64,000 nucleotides of DNA from Mimachlamys varia (lineage: Eukaryota; Mollusca; Bivalvia; Pectinida; Pectinidae). Numbering within the stretch: the stretch's first letter is position 1; every line of letters starts with the position of its first letter. Below, one piece after another: positions 1 through 12,900 of this stretch. The stretch covers positions 30,721,405-30,785,404 of the forward strand of contig OX392530.1 in NCBI GenBank assembly GCA_947623455.1, written 5' to 3'. A program made the translations under genes and the position numbers. The notes under the pieces are model-generated. The model searched no databases, was not told the origin of the DNA, and worked only from the letters and a program-made list of their open reading frames with translations.

Positions 1-903
1 GTTGTCAGACTGGTCAACCCAACTATTATACATCATGGACTGTATAAATATGCATGACTAAGGAAAAAGATTGGCTTGTGAAGAGAATGTATTTACTGTG
101 AAATGAGGCCAGCCTACAGAACAGATATATATGTATCATTAGAAATAATGTGTACCGAAAAATGTTTGCTCTATCTAATTTAATAAAAAAAAAAAAAAAA
201 AAAATCACCCTCTGAAACGAGTGCTAATCTAACCATTACAATGAAAATGATGCAGTTGTCAAAAAAAATCTGCAGAGCAGTTAAATAATAGATATTTAAG
301 GCAAAGTTACAGGCAAAATACAAATTTCCTGTTGTACAATATATATATATGTATCTTCATTTATTTCTAAGATGCCATAAAATTTACTTCACATAAAACA
401 AAAAATTAAAATGAGTAAATAAATCCACCACAGAGTTTTGTGTTAATGTCCATTTGACCTAAATACAGAATTTATTTACTGTTGATTAATTATATGAATA
501 GTTATCTTCCTTTTACTGTGTATAATATATATGAATCATGATTTCATGTAACATACTAAATTTATTTATAATTATCGGAGCAGATCTGAAATGTATCTAT
601 AAAGATTGTCATAATAAAAATTATAATAAACTTCATATAATGAAAATTAAAAATCTAATTAAGCCACAAGGTCCACAACATTAGTAAAATCTGTTCATTT
701 CGATTTCTGATAATATCAATTCATTTTAAAATTTGTGGAATATTAAGTATTCCTTAAACTAATGACAAGCTGTCCTCTTAGAAAAGTCCACGAGAACAAA
801 GGTCACGAGCAATATCTTATCTGTTATTGACATCACTATAACATATGAATAAGCAACTGTGTCCGTTCAACTGTCTGTGATCATATAAGGATGTTTTTCT
901 CAC
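1..903. other. PDE7 intron 9, AT-rich, no further exon seen
   Basis: This is intron after exon 9 in transcript sense. It is strongly AT-rich with a run of 20 A at 183-203 and a short TA tract near 340-350. I found no PDE7 exon on the minus strand: the expected continuation of the catalytic domain is not here. Confidence 0.6.
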
Positions 904-995
904 CATTCCATGGAACTGAAGTGATTAAATAATCCAGTCTCGTGAAGGACTCCTATAGCTGACCTCCAATGATGGTTCTCCAGCACAGACGTGTT
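904..995 (-). CDS. PDE7: PDE7 exon 9 (last exon in window)
   Basis: The exon is 92 nt (30 codons plus 2), acceptor TATTTGTATTTCAG, donor GTGAGA. It reads [20 protein letters not shown] then [23 protein letters not shown] is nearly identical to PDE7A. It ends in phase 2, so more exons must follow beyond the left edge, carrying the rest of the catalytic domain, including the second metal Asp and the C-terminus. Confidence 0.95.
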
Positions 996-3900
996 CTGAA
1001 ATACAAATATACAACACCACATTTTAAATATATTATTCTTCAGTTGGTGATTTCAAAACTGCTGGTTAACCAAACTACTTGGTGGTGAAGCACACAAACA
1101 AACAAACAAACAACAATTCCACGAAGGTGGATGTGTGGCCGGTGTAGCTAAAAGTAGACTGATTATAATTGACAAGAAAGAACTATTTTTATTGAGATTT
1201 ATTTTTATTTTTAAATAAACAAGAATCACAGAGGCACAAAGGAACTCAAGCTTTCTTACAACAAGTATTACACATAATTATATGTGTCGCCTGTCCCACT
1301 TCATCATTATAATATGCATTTTACGCAGGTATGCAAGGATATAATTGAATAGACAATTGAAACGGAAGGTCAAATCCAAAGGGTGCATAGATTTCAGGTT
1401 TTTATCCCCAAAATAACAAAAATAGTTGAAATACTAGTCACAAGTTTAATGCATTCAGGTATAAATTCCACGATACACCTATACCACAAGTTTGGCTTCT
1501 CTAGCTTTTATACTGAGGACATTAATTTTTCTTGTAATTCCAGAAATTTGAGGTTTTTACCACCAAGAAAAGTGTAATGTATTCAGGTAAACATCCCATG
1601 ATAATCCTATAACCTGAATTTGGTTGCTCTAGTTATATACAGAAACAGCCTAATATTGGAAGAGCTAAACGCAAAACTTGAATGTTGCATTTTTCGAAGT
1701 CCAGAAACTTGATATTTTTACCCAAAAATTGTAGGAATCAATGAAATAATTTTAGTGCAGTAGGCTCTACCACCCATGCTTCATCATGGATTGAGGTTTT
1801 GTTGGGCTAGCTTTGTCAAAAACAGAGCTGAAGCAAAACATTAACATAGTTGACTCCGCTGCTATGGCAGTCAGAAAAGTTAACTCCGCTGCCATGGCAG
1901 TCAGAAAAGCAAAGCCTATGTACATGTGTGCATGGCCTTTCCGGCATCTGTTGATGCAAAAACCTTTGATTGGAATTCAGTTCTATTTATAGTAGCAGTG
2001 ATCATGACCTTGATCTTTGACCTTCAAACCTGAAGAGCAATTCCAAGTAAGGGCTTCCAGTAAGGAAGTAGTCTTTCTTTATGAGTAGTGTACAGCTGGA
2101 TGACAGACAATTTAGCAAATTATTTTTATAAGTTCATTATATGACGACACTGACGGTTAATATTGTGTCACATTTTCACTATCAAAATACAAAAGTATAA
2201 CAGTGGACTACACTTAATATCACCCCTGTTAATATCACATTCCTCTTATATCATGTTTTTCCCAAGCACCATTTTTCTCTCTATATAATCTATGTAATTT
2301 TATTTGGTTAATATCATGTATTTTGAGGTGAATTCCTCTTAATATCATGTTTTTTTTAACCAATCACATAAAATATCAAGAAAATGATGTCATTTCCATT
2401 GATTTCAGATACAACTTGTACAAAATGTTACATAGAAAATAAAAAATAACCCCAAAAATGATTTTTAATTGAAATAATGTTATCTACCAGGTATATATAG
2501 AAACATTTCATATGTACATTGAATAGCTTACTTTTAGTTATGGAGATTGGAAATGCACTAGATTTAGTGGAAAAAAACTTTATGTCACATTCCTGTTAAT
2601 ATCATGTTTTTGTTTGACAAATGCAACATGATATAAAGAGGAGTGCACTGTATCAGAAATGTATTTTTGTTAAAAGAATTTTCACCAATTTGGGCTGAGA
2701 AGGTGGTAGTGAAGGAGGGGGAAGCCATTGAAGATATGGAAAACCTGTGTTTATTTTCTATAAAAATACACTTTCTAACTAATTAGATATCAACTTTCTA
2801 TCTTGAGTATAAATCAGGTGGGAAAGTTTTTATCCCAAATATAATTTTGGATGTGTGTGCACTTCTTTTGCGATACTTACTTCATATAACGCAGCAAGAT
2901 GATTAGCTGTTGCTATGAGGAAAGCTTGATTGACTCCTGGATGATCAAGATCATGAGTCATAGCAGCCAGTAAGCAAGTCATGATTTCAAAAGGTTGGAT
3001 AGAGTTCCGTAGCTGTAAAAGAGACCATTTTGGTAAAATTAAAATCTGGATGATTAATGGAATCAATTACCTGCAACTGAGCGAGATTGGCTAATCTGAG
3101 ACAGACGAGAGGTTAGAGTCTAACATAATCCCAACCAGGGTCTAAGCTATCGGTATTATAGTATCTTAGGCTGCGACTGGTGTACCAAACTCGCTATGAC
3201 ACACCGCCTCATCAAGGAGAACTAGAGCCCAGACAAACTCCTATTTAATGAATGTCAAAGGTTAAAGTGTAGGTCAGAGGTTAACTAATCAACCTTGAAC
3301 CTTGAACTCAGCTGCGATATTGTATATCTGTATAAGTGTGTGATGTTTAATCAAAATCCCTTAAAGAATTAAATCACTAGAGTGCTGACAATGATTTTCT
3401 AAAAATAGTAATGTTGACTGTTACCTTGACCCTACAATCCTGAAACTTTAACTCAGCCAAGATATTGTGGTTCTGTAAAATATGTGATGTTTTACCAAAA
3501 CCCCTCAAGAAATGAAGCCACCAGCTGATCAGTGCTACCTATGATTTTCTAAAAAAAGACATGGTGACCTTGAATCTACAACTTTAAACCTTTTCGAGAT
3601 ATTATAGACCTTTATAAGTGTGTGAAATTCTATCAAAGTGCCCTGCGGAATGAAGCCCCTGTAGATCAATATATTACAACTTTGATATCATTCTTGTTTG
3701 CCTGAATGGAATATCACCACTGAGAGGCTTAATGTGGTAGGAGTCTGGAGAACAAAGAAAACCCCATATACTGGGCAGGTGAACCCATAGATTCATTGGG
3801 GAATAATAATCCATGCCCCTTTTGTGAAAGGCAAGTGCATTATTCACTGTGCCACCTGACCGCCCATAAAAACAATTGATAATAAGACATTGTATGTATT

Positions 3901-6900
3901 ACTTCCTTCATATCACATTGTCCAGGTGGAAAGAAACAGTTTGTTTCAAATATTTTAAAACTGGAAATCTCTAACACTGATCATCACTTTTTGTCATATG
4001 AACAAGACCTTGCAAGCGATACCAATCCCTTCGCATACCACATATACCCGTCATAATTATCCTGCGATGATGAAGTTCAGAGGGCTACCACATAACTCAA
4101 AAGTTGGGCTTGGGCTTATTGTAAGACAAAGAAAGAGCATTAGTTGTAACCTACTGAAGTGGAAGATTGTGTGGACTTGTTTACAGGCAAGAGCTTACTG
4201 TACAATAATACCATAGCAACCAGAAACACAAACTCATTTTAGGTATTTTCATATTAACCAACATACCAGTATATGAAATCTGGTTAAATTCCATAAAAAT
4301 AAGTTGCTAGTGCCCCTAGCAAGTTATTTTTATGGAATTTAACCAGATTTCATATACCGGTATGTTGGTTAAGTATGAAAACAAAACAAAATCTATAAAT
4401 AGTAACAGTGACCTTGACATTGACCTTTGGCACCCTGAAGCACAAACCACTTACAGAAATCCTTATACTTGACCAACATCAGAGGTCTGATTATAATCTG
4501 CGAAAATGAGTCGCTAGAGCTATGAAAAAAAATTTCCATAAATAGTAACGGTGGCCTTAACCTTGAAAACTAAGTCGCTAGAGCAATGACAAAGATTTTC
4601 TGTAAATAGTAATTGAAACCTTGACATTGACCTTATCTGGTACCTGAAAACACAAACTCATTCGTGGTATTCTCATGCTTGACCTTTGAAAATGTATACG
4701 ATGTACTACAGCTTTGAAAAACTGTGATAGTATGCACAAACTTACGCAGAATGTAAAAAAATAACTAGAGCAGTGACAAACTTTGATACTATGTAAGACC
4801 TTACAAAGTACACACAACCTTACATGGTACGTAAAACAAATAACTAGAGCAGTGACAAACTGTGATAGTACGCAAAAACTTACGTAGTATGTAAAAAAAT
4901 AACTAGAGCAGTGACAAACTTTGATACTATGTAAGACCTTACAAAGTACACACAACCTTACATGGTACGTAAAACAATAACTAGAGCAGTGACAAACTTT
5001 GATACTATGTAAGACCTTACAAAGTACACACAACCTTACATGGTATGTAAAACAATAACTAGAGCAGTGACAAACTGTGATAGTACACACAAACTTACGT
5101 AGTATGTAAAACAAGATAATTCAACGAATTACAGTCCCCCACCGACACACCGCCTTCCCACGGGGAACCATACTACCAAGTATTAAGTTCTAGTGCTTTA
5201 TAGTGTAGGAGATGGAGCCCGGACAAACTTTTACTTTAATGTAGGTCAGAGGTCAAAATATAGCAAAATAAAGGTCACAGTGACCCGGTTTTGGTACGCG
5301 ACACACCGCCTTCCCACAAGGAACCATACTACCAAGTATTAAGTTCTAGTCCTTTATAGTGTAGGAGATAGAGCCCGGACAAACTTTTACTTTAATGTAG
5401 GTCAGAGGTCAAAATATAGCAAAATAAAGGTCACAGTGACCCAGTTTTGGTACGCGACACACCGCCTTCCCACAGGGAACTATACTACCAAGTATAAAGT
5501 TCTAATCCTTAATAGTGTAGGAGATAGAACCTGGACAAATTTTTCTTTCTTTAATGTAGGTCAGAGGTCAAAATATAGGTCACAGTGACCCGGTTTTGGT
5601 ACGCGACACACCGCCTTCCCACGGGGAACCATACCACCAAGTATTAAGTTCTAGTGCTTTATAGTGTAGGAGATAGAGCCCGGACAAGCTTTTTCTTTAA
5701 TGTAGGTCAGAGGTCAAAATATAGGTCACAGTGACCCGGTTTTTGTACGCGACACACCGCCTTCCCACAAGGAACCATACTACCAAGTATTAAGTTCTAG
5801 TCCTTTATAGTGTAGGAGATAGAGCCCGGACAAACTTTTACTTTAATGTAGGTCAGAGGTCAAAATATAGCAAAATAAAGGTCACAGTGACCCGGTTTTG
5901 GTACGCGACACACCGCCTTCCCACAAGGAACCATACTACCGCGACACACTGCCTTCCCACAGAGAACAATACTACCAAGTATTAAGTTCTAGTGCTTTAT
6001 AGTGTAGGAGATAGAGCCCGGACAAGCTTTTTCTTTAATGTAAGTCAGAGGTCAAAATATAGGTCACAGTGACCCGGTTTTTGTATGCGACACACCGCCT
6101 TCCCACAGGGAACCCACACACTTAGTATGAAGTTCCAGTGTCTTATAGTATGGTAGATAGAGCCCGGACAAATAGTGTGCGGAAGGACGGACAGACGGAA
6201 GGACGGACACAACGCAAACCTATAGTCCACCCCGGATTCCGGTGGGCGACTAAAAATAACTAGAGCAGTGACAAACTTTGATACTATGTAAGACCTTACA
6301 AAGTACACACAACCTTACATGGTACGTAAAACAATAACTAGAGCAGTGACAAACTTTGATAGTACGCACAAACTTACGTAGTATGTAAAAAAAATAACTA
6401 GAGCAGTGACAAACTTTGATACTATGTAAGACCTTACAAAGTACACACAACCTTACATGGTACGTAAAACAATAACTAGAGCAGTGACAAACTGTGATAG
6501 TACGCAAAAACTTACGTAGTATGTAAAAAAATAACTAGAGCAGTGACAAACTGTGATACTATGTAAGACCTTACAAAGTACACACAAACTTATATACTTA
6601 GATGTACATGAAGGATATATCCCCTACCATGCCTTCATCACGAGGCGATCATTAGAGCTTGTAATACAATGATCATCACCTCATCTTAAACTTAGAACCT
6701 GTAATAAATTTCTGTCCAGTCATATAGGCATACTATGACAGTTTTCTTTAAAACCATCTGTCTTCGATAACGGGTACAAACCCTGAAGCTACACAAAATA
6801 AAGGTCAGCTTCTTATATAGGTTTGCTGTTTAAAAAGGGTTTCATAAGCCAAGTTTGCTTCTTATACAAGATTCCTGACTTCTTATACAAGCTTCCTGAC

Positions 6901-9900
6901 AAGGTTAAGTTAACATATTGTAAAAGTGGAATTGTTCGCTGTGCTGACATTTTGCTCCCTATACAGGTCCTAATTAAGGAGGGTGTGGTTCTAAAAGGGT
7001 GTGGTTCTTAAGACAGTTTGCTCCTTATACAGGTTCCATGATTAAGGAGGGTGTGGTTTTGTGGTTTTGACAGGTTTTCTCCGTATACAAGTTTCATGAT
7101 TAAGGAAGGTGGGTTTTTTCTTAAGAGTTTTGCTCCTTATACAGGTTTCCTGATTATAAGGAGAGTATTGTTTTCTCTGTATACAGGTTTCCTGATTATA
7201 AGGAGAGTATTGTTTTCTCTGTATACAGGTTTTCTGATTATAAGGAGGGTGTGGTTTTCTCTGTATACAGGTTTACTGATTATAAGGAGCGTGTGGTTTT
7301 TTCTGTATACAGGTTTCCTGATTATAATGGAGGGTGTGGTTTTCTCTGTATACAGGTTTTCTGATTATAAGAAGAGTGTTGTTTTCTCTGTATACAGGTT
7401 TTCTGATTATAAGGAGTGTGTGGTTTTCTCTGTATACAGGTTTCCTGATTATAAGTAGGGTGTTGTTTTCTCTGTATACAGGTTTTCTGATTATAAGAAG
7501 AGTGTTGTTTTCTCTGTATACAGGTTTTCTGATTATAAGGAGTGTGTGGTTTTCTCTGTATACAGGTTTTCTGATTATAAGAAGAGTGTTGTTTTCTCTG
7601 TATACAGGTTTTCTGATTATAAGAAGAGTGTTGTTTTCTCTGTATACAGGTTTTCTGATTATAAGGAGTGTGTGGTTTTCTCTGTATACAGGTTTCTTGA
7701 TTATAAGGAGGGTGTGGTTTTCTCTGTATACAGGTTTCCTGATTATAAGTAGGGTGTGGTTTTCTCTGTATACAGGTTTCCTGATTATAAGGAGTGTGTG
7801 GTTTTCTCTGTATACATGTTTCTTGATTATAAGGAGGGTGTAGTTTTCTCTGTATACAGGTTTCCTGATTATAAGGAGGGTGTAGTTTTCTCTGTATACA
7901 TGTTTCTTGATTATAAGGAGGGTGTAGTTTTCTCTGTATACAGGTTTCCTGATTATAAGGAGGGTGTGGTTTTCTCTGTATACATGTTTCTTGATTATAA
8001 GTAGGGTGTGATTTTCTCTGTATACAGGTTTTCTGATTATAAGGAGGGTGTAGTTTTCTCTGTATACAGGTTTCCTGATTATAAGGAGGGTGTAGTTTTC
8101 TCTGTATACATGTTTCTTGATTATAAGGAGGGTGTAGTTTTCTCTGTATACAGGTTTCCTGATTATAAGTAGGGTGTGGTTTTCTCTGTATACAGGTTTT
8201 CTGATTATAAGGAGGGTGTGGTTTTCTCTGTATACATGTTTCCTGATTATAAGTAGGGTGTGGTTTTCTCTATATACATGCTTTCTGATTATAAGTAGGG
8301 TGTGGTTTTCTCTGTATACAGGTTTCCTGATTATAAGTAGGGTGTGGTTTTCTCTGTATACATGTTTCTTGATTATAAAAAGGGTGTGGTTTTCTCTGTA
8401 TACATGTTTCTTGATTATAAGGAGGGTGTGGTTTTCTCTGTATACATGTTTCCTGATTATAAGGAGAGTTTGGTTTTCTCTGTATACAGGTTTCTTGATT
8501 ATAAGGAGGGTGTGGTTTTCTCTGTATACAGGTTTCCTAATTGTAAGGAGGGTGTGGTTTTCTCTGTATACAGGTTTCCTGATTATAAGGAGGGTGTGGT
8601 TTTCTCTGTATACATGTTTCTTGATTATAAGGAGGGTGTGGTTTTCTCTGTATACAGGTTTCCTAATTGTAAGGAGGGTGTGATTTTCTCTGTATACAGG
8701 TTTCCTGATTATAAGGAGGGTGTAGTTTTCTCTGTATACAGGTTTCCTGATTATAAGGAGGGTGTAGTTTTCTCTGTATACATGTTTCTTGATTATAAGG
8801 AGGGTGTGGTTTTCTCTGTATACAGGTTTTCTGATTATAAGTAGGGTGTGGTTTTCTCTGTATACAGGTTTTCTGATTTTAAGAAGGGTGTGGTTTTCTC
8901 TGTATACTGGTTTCCTGATTATAAGGAGGGTGTGGTTTTCTCTATATACATGCTTTCTGATTATAAGGAGGGTGTGGTTTTCTCTGTATACAGGTTTCCT
9001 GATTATAAGGAGGGTGTGGTTTTCTCTATATACATGCTTTCTGATTATAAGGAGGGTGTGGTTTTCTCTGTATACAGGTTTCCTGATTATAAGGAGGGTG
9101 TGGTTTTCTCTGTATACAGGTTTCCTGATTATAAGGAGGGTGTGGTTTTCTCTGTATACTGGTTTCCTGATTATAAGGAGGGTGTAGTTTTCTCTGTATA
9201 CAGGTTTTCTGATTATAAGGAGTGTGTGGTTTTCTCTGTAAACAGGTTTCCTGATTATAAGGAGGGTGTGGTTTTCTCTATATACATGCTTTCTGATTAT
9301 AAGGAGGGTGTGGTTTTCTCTGTATACAGGTTTTCTGATTATAAGGAGTGTGTGGTTTTCTCTGTATACAGGTTTCCTGATTATAATGGAGGGTGTGATT
9401 TTCTCTGTATACAGGTTTCCTGATTATAAGGAGGGTGTGGTTTTCTCTGTATACAGGTTTCCTGATTATAAGGAGGGTGTAGTTTTCTCTGTATACATGT
9501 TTCTTGATTATAAGGAGGGTGTGGTTTTCTCTGTATACAGGTTTCCTGATTATAAGGAGGGTGTGGTTTTCTCTATATACAGGCTTTCTGATTATAAGGA
9601 GGGTGTGGTTTTCTCTGTATACAGGTTTCCTGATTATAAGGAGGGTGTGGTTTTCTCTGTATACAGGTTTCTTGATTATAAGGAGGGTGTGGTTTTCTCT
9701 GTATACATGTTTCTTGATTATAAGGAGGGTGTGGTTTTCTCTGTATACAGGTTTCTTGATTATAAGGAGGGTGTGGTTTTCTCTGTATACAGGTTTCCTA
9801 ATTGTAAGGAGGGTGTGGTTTTCTCTGTATACAGGTTTCCTGATTATAAGGAGGGTGTGGTTTTCTCTGTATACAGGTTTCCTGATTATAAGGAGGGTGT

Positions 9901-12900
9901 GGTTTTCTCTGTATACAGGTTTCCTGATTATAAGGAGGGTGTGGTTTTCTCTGTATACAGGTTTCCTAATTATAAGGAGGGTGTGTTTTTCTCTGTATAC
10001 AGGCTTTCTGATTATAAGGAGGCTGTGGTTTTCTCTGTATACAGGTTTACTGATTATAAGGAGGGTGTGGTTTTCTCTGTATACAGGTTTCCTGATTATA
10101 AGGAGGGTGTGTTTTTCTGTATATACAGGCTTTCTGATTATAAGGAGGGTGTGGTTTTCTCTGTATACAGGTTTTATGATTATAAGGAGGGTGTGGTTTT
10201 CTCTGTATATAGGTTTTCTGATTATAAAGAGGGTGATGTTTTCTCTGTATACATGTTTTCTGATTATAAGGAGGGTGTGGTTTTCTCTGTATACAGGTTT
10301 CCTGATTATAAGAAGGGTGTGGTTTTCTCTGTATACAGGTTTTCTGATTATAAGGAGGGTGTGGTTTTCTCTGTATATAGGTTTTCTGATTATAAGGAGG
10401 GTGTGGTTTTCTCTGTATACAGGTTTCCTGATTATAATGGAGGATGTGGTTTTCTCTGTATACAGGTTCCTGATTATAAGGAGGGTGTGGTTTTTTCTGT
10501 ATATAGGTTTCCTGATTATAAGTAGGTTGTGGTTTTCTCTGTAAACAGGTTTCCTGATTATAAGGAGTGTGTGGTTTTCTCTGTATACAGGTTTCCTGAT
10601 TATAAGGAGGGTATGGTTTTCTCTGTATACAGGTTTCCTGATTATAAGTAGGTTGTGGTTTTCTCTGTATACAGGTTTCCTGATTATAAGGAGAGTGTGT
10701 TTTTCTCTATATACAGGTTTCCTGATTATAAGAAAGGTGTGGTTTTCTCTGTATACAGGTTTTCTGATTATAAGGAGGGTGTGGTTATCTCTGTATACAG
10801 GTTTCCTGATTATAAGGAGGGTGTGGTTTTCTCTGTATACAGGTTTTCTGATTATAAGGAGGGTGTGGTTTTCTCTGTATACAGGTTTTATGATTATAAG
10901 GAGGGTGTGGTTTTCTCTGTATATAGGTTTTCTGATTATAAAGAGGGTGATGTTTTCTCTGTATACATGTTTTCTGATTATAAGGAGGGTGTGGTTTTCT
11001 CTGTATACAGGTTTCCTGATTATAAGAAGGGTGTGGTTTTCTCTGTATACAGGTTTTCTGATTATAAGGAGGGTGTGGTTTTCTCTGTATATAGGTTTTC
11101 TGATTATAAGGAGGGTGTGGTTTTCTCTGTATACAGGTTTCCTGATTATAATGGAGGATGTGGTTTTCTCTGTATACAGGTTCCTGATTATAAGGAGGGT
11201 GTGGTTTTTTCTGTATATAGGTTTCCTGATTATAAGTAGGTTGTGGTTTTCTCTGTAAACAGGTTTCCTGATTATAAGGAGTGTGTGGTTTTCTCTGTAT
11301 ACAGGTTTCCTGATTATAAGGAGGGTATGGTTTTCTCTGTATACAGGTTTCCTGATTATAAGTAGGTTGTGGTTTTCTCTGTATACAGGTTTCCTGATTA
11401 TAAGGAGAGTGTGTTTTTCTCTATATACAGGTTTCCTGATTATAAGAAAGGTGTGGTTTTCTCTGTATACAGGTTTTCTGATTATAAGGAGGGTGTGGTT
11501 ATCTCTGTATACAGGTTTCCTGATTATAAGGAGGGTATGGTTTTCTCTGTATACAGGTTTTCTGATTATAAAAGAGGTTGTTGTTTTCTCTGTAAACAGG
11601 TTTCTGATTATAAGGAGGGTGTGGTTTTCTCTGTATACAGGTTTCCTGATTATAAGGAGGGTGATGTTTTGTCCGTATACAGGTTTTCTGATTATAAAGG
11701 AGGTTGTTGTTTTCTCTGTAAACAGGTTCCTGATTATAAGGAGAGTGTGGTTTTCTCTGTATACAGGTTTCCTGATTATAAGAAGGGTGTGGTTTTCTCT
11801 GAATACAGGTTTTCTGATTATAAGGAGGGTGTGGTTTTCTCTGTATACAGGTTTTCTGATTATAAGGAGTGTGTGGTTTTCTCTGTATACAGGTTTCCTG
11901 ATTATAAGGAGGGTGTGTTTTTCTCTATATACAGGCTTTCTGATTATAAGGAGGGTGTGGTTTTCTCTGTATACAGGCTTTCTGATTATAAGGAGGGTGT
12001 GGTTTTCTCTATATACAGGCTTTCTGATTATAAGGAGAGTGTGGTTTTCTCTGTATATAGGTTTTCTGATTATAAGGAAGGTGTGGTTTTCTCTGTATAC
12101 ATGTTTTCTGATTATAAGGAGGGTGTGGTTTTCTCTGTATACAGGTTTCCTGATTATAAGGAGGGTGATGTTTTCTCTGTATACAGGTTTTCTGATTATA
12201 AAGGAGGTTGTTGTTTTCTCTGTTAACAGGTTCCTGATTATAAGGAGAGTGTGGTTTTCTCTGTATACAGGTTTCCTGATTATAAGAAGGGTGTGGTTTT
12301 CTCTGTATACAGGTTTCCTGATAATAAGGAGGGTGTGGTTTTCTCTGTATACAGGTTTACTGATTATAAGGAGGGTGTGATTTTCTCTGTATACAGGTTT
12401 ACTGATTATAAGGAGGGTGTGGTTTTTTCTGTATACAGGTTTTTTTATTAAGATTGATAAGGTTTAGCCAGCTTTTTCTGTCTCACCTGTTTCTCCTGAA
12501 GGTAACAGTGAATAGCTTGGGTTACATCAGCCGCATGAACAGCGTTGTGGTAGGGATTGTTGTCATGGTAACCCTCCTCAATCAGTGCTGCAGTACAAAC
12601 AAAGATACATGTGGATTATACTTGTTGGTTGTATGGAGAACAACATTTGTCGGTTGTATACCCATGATGATGATCTGTTCCCAGATGACTGGCTGGGAGA
12701 TTGTTTTCATGTTGATTAATACAAGTGACTTGGTTAGTATTTATAAATGAGATATAAATTACCTAAACTTACAACAAATCCTGACCTGTCGCTTTATTGG
12801 GATTTTTTTTCTTTAATAAAATAATGAACAGAAGGCATACATGAATGGAAAGGCAGTATTCACATAGGATGTACTTTTTTGTGTGAAGTGCAATAAATCA

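Noticed and set aside
4578..6507. Minus-strand frames rich in Cys ([15 protein letters not shown])
   Set aside because: Fall entirely in tandem array A; no signal of a real cysteine-rich secreted peptide such as a consistent start, signal peptide or splice sites.
7051..12451. Very long plus-strand open frames (up to 419 codons) with 14-residue repeats
   Set aside because: The repeat unit is 42 bp, a multiple of three without stops, so two frames are open at once; the frames overlap each other, lie in a PDE7 intron on the other strand and match no protein family.
12454..12750. 98-codon plus frame
   Set aside because: Antisense shadow of PDE7 exon 7.
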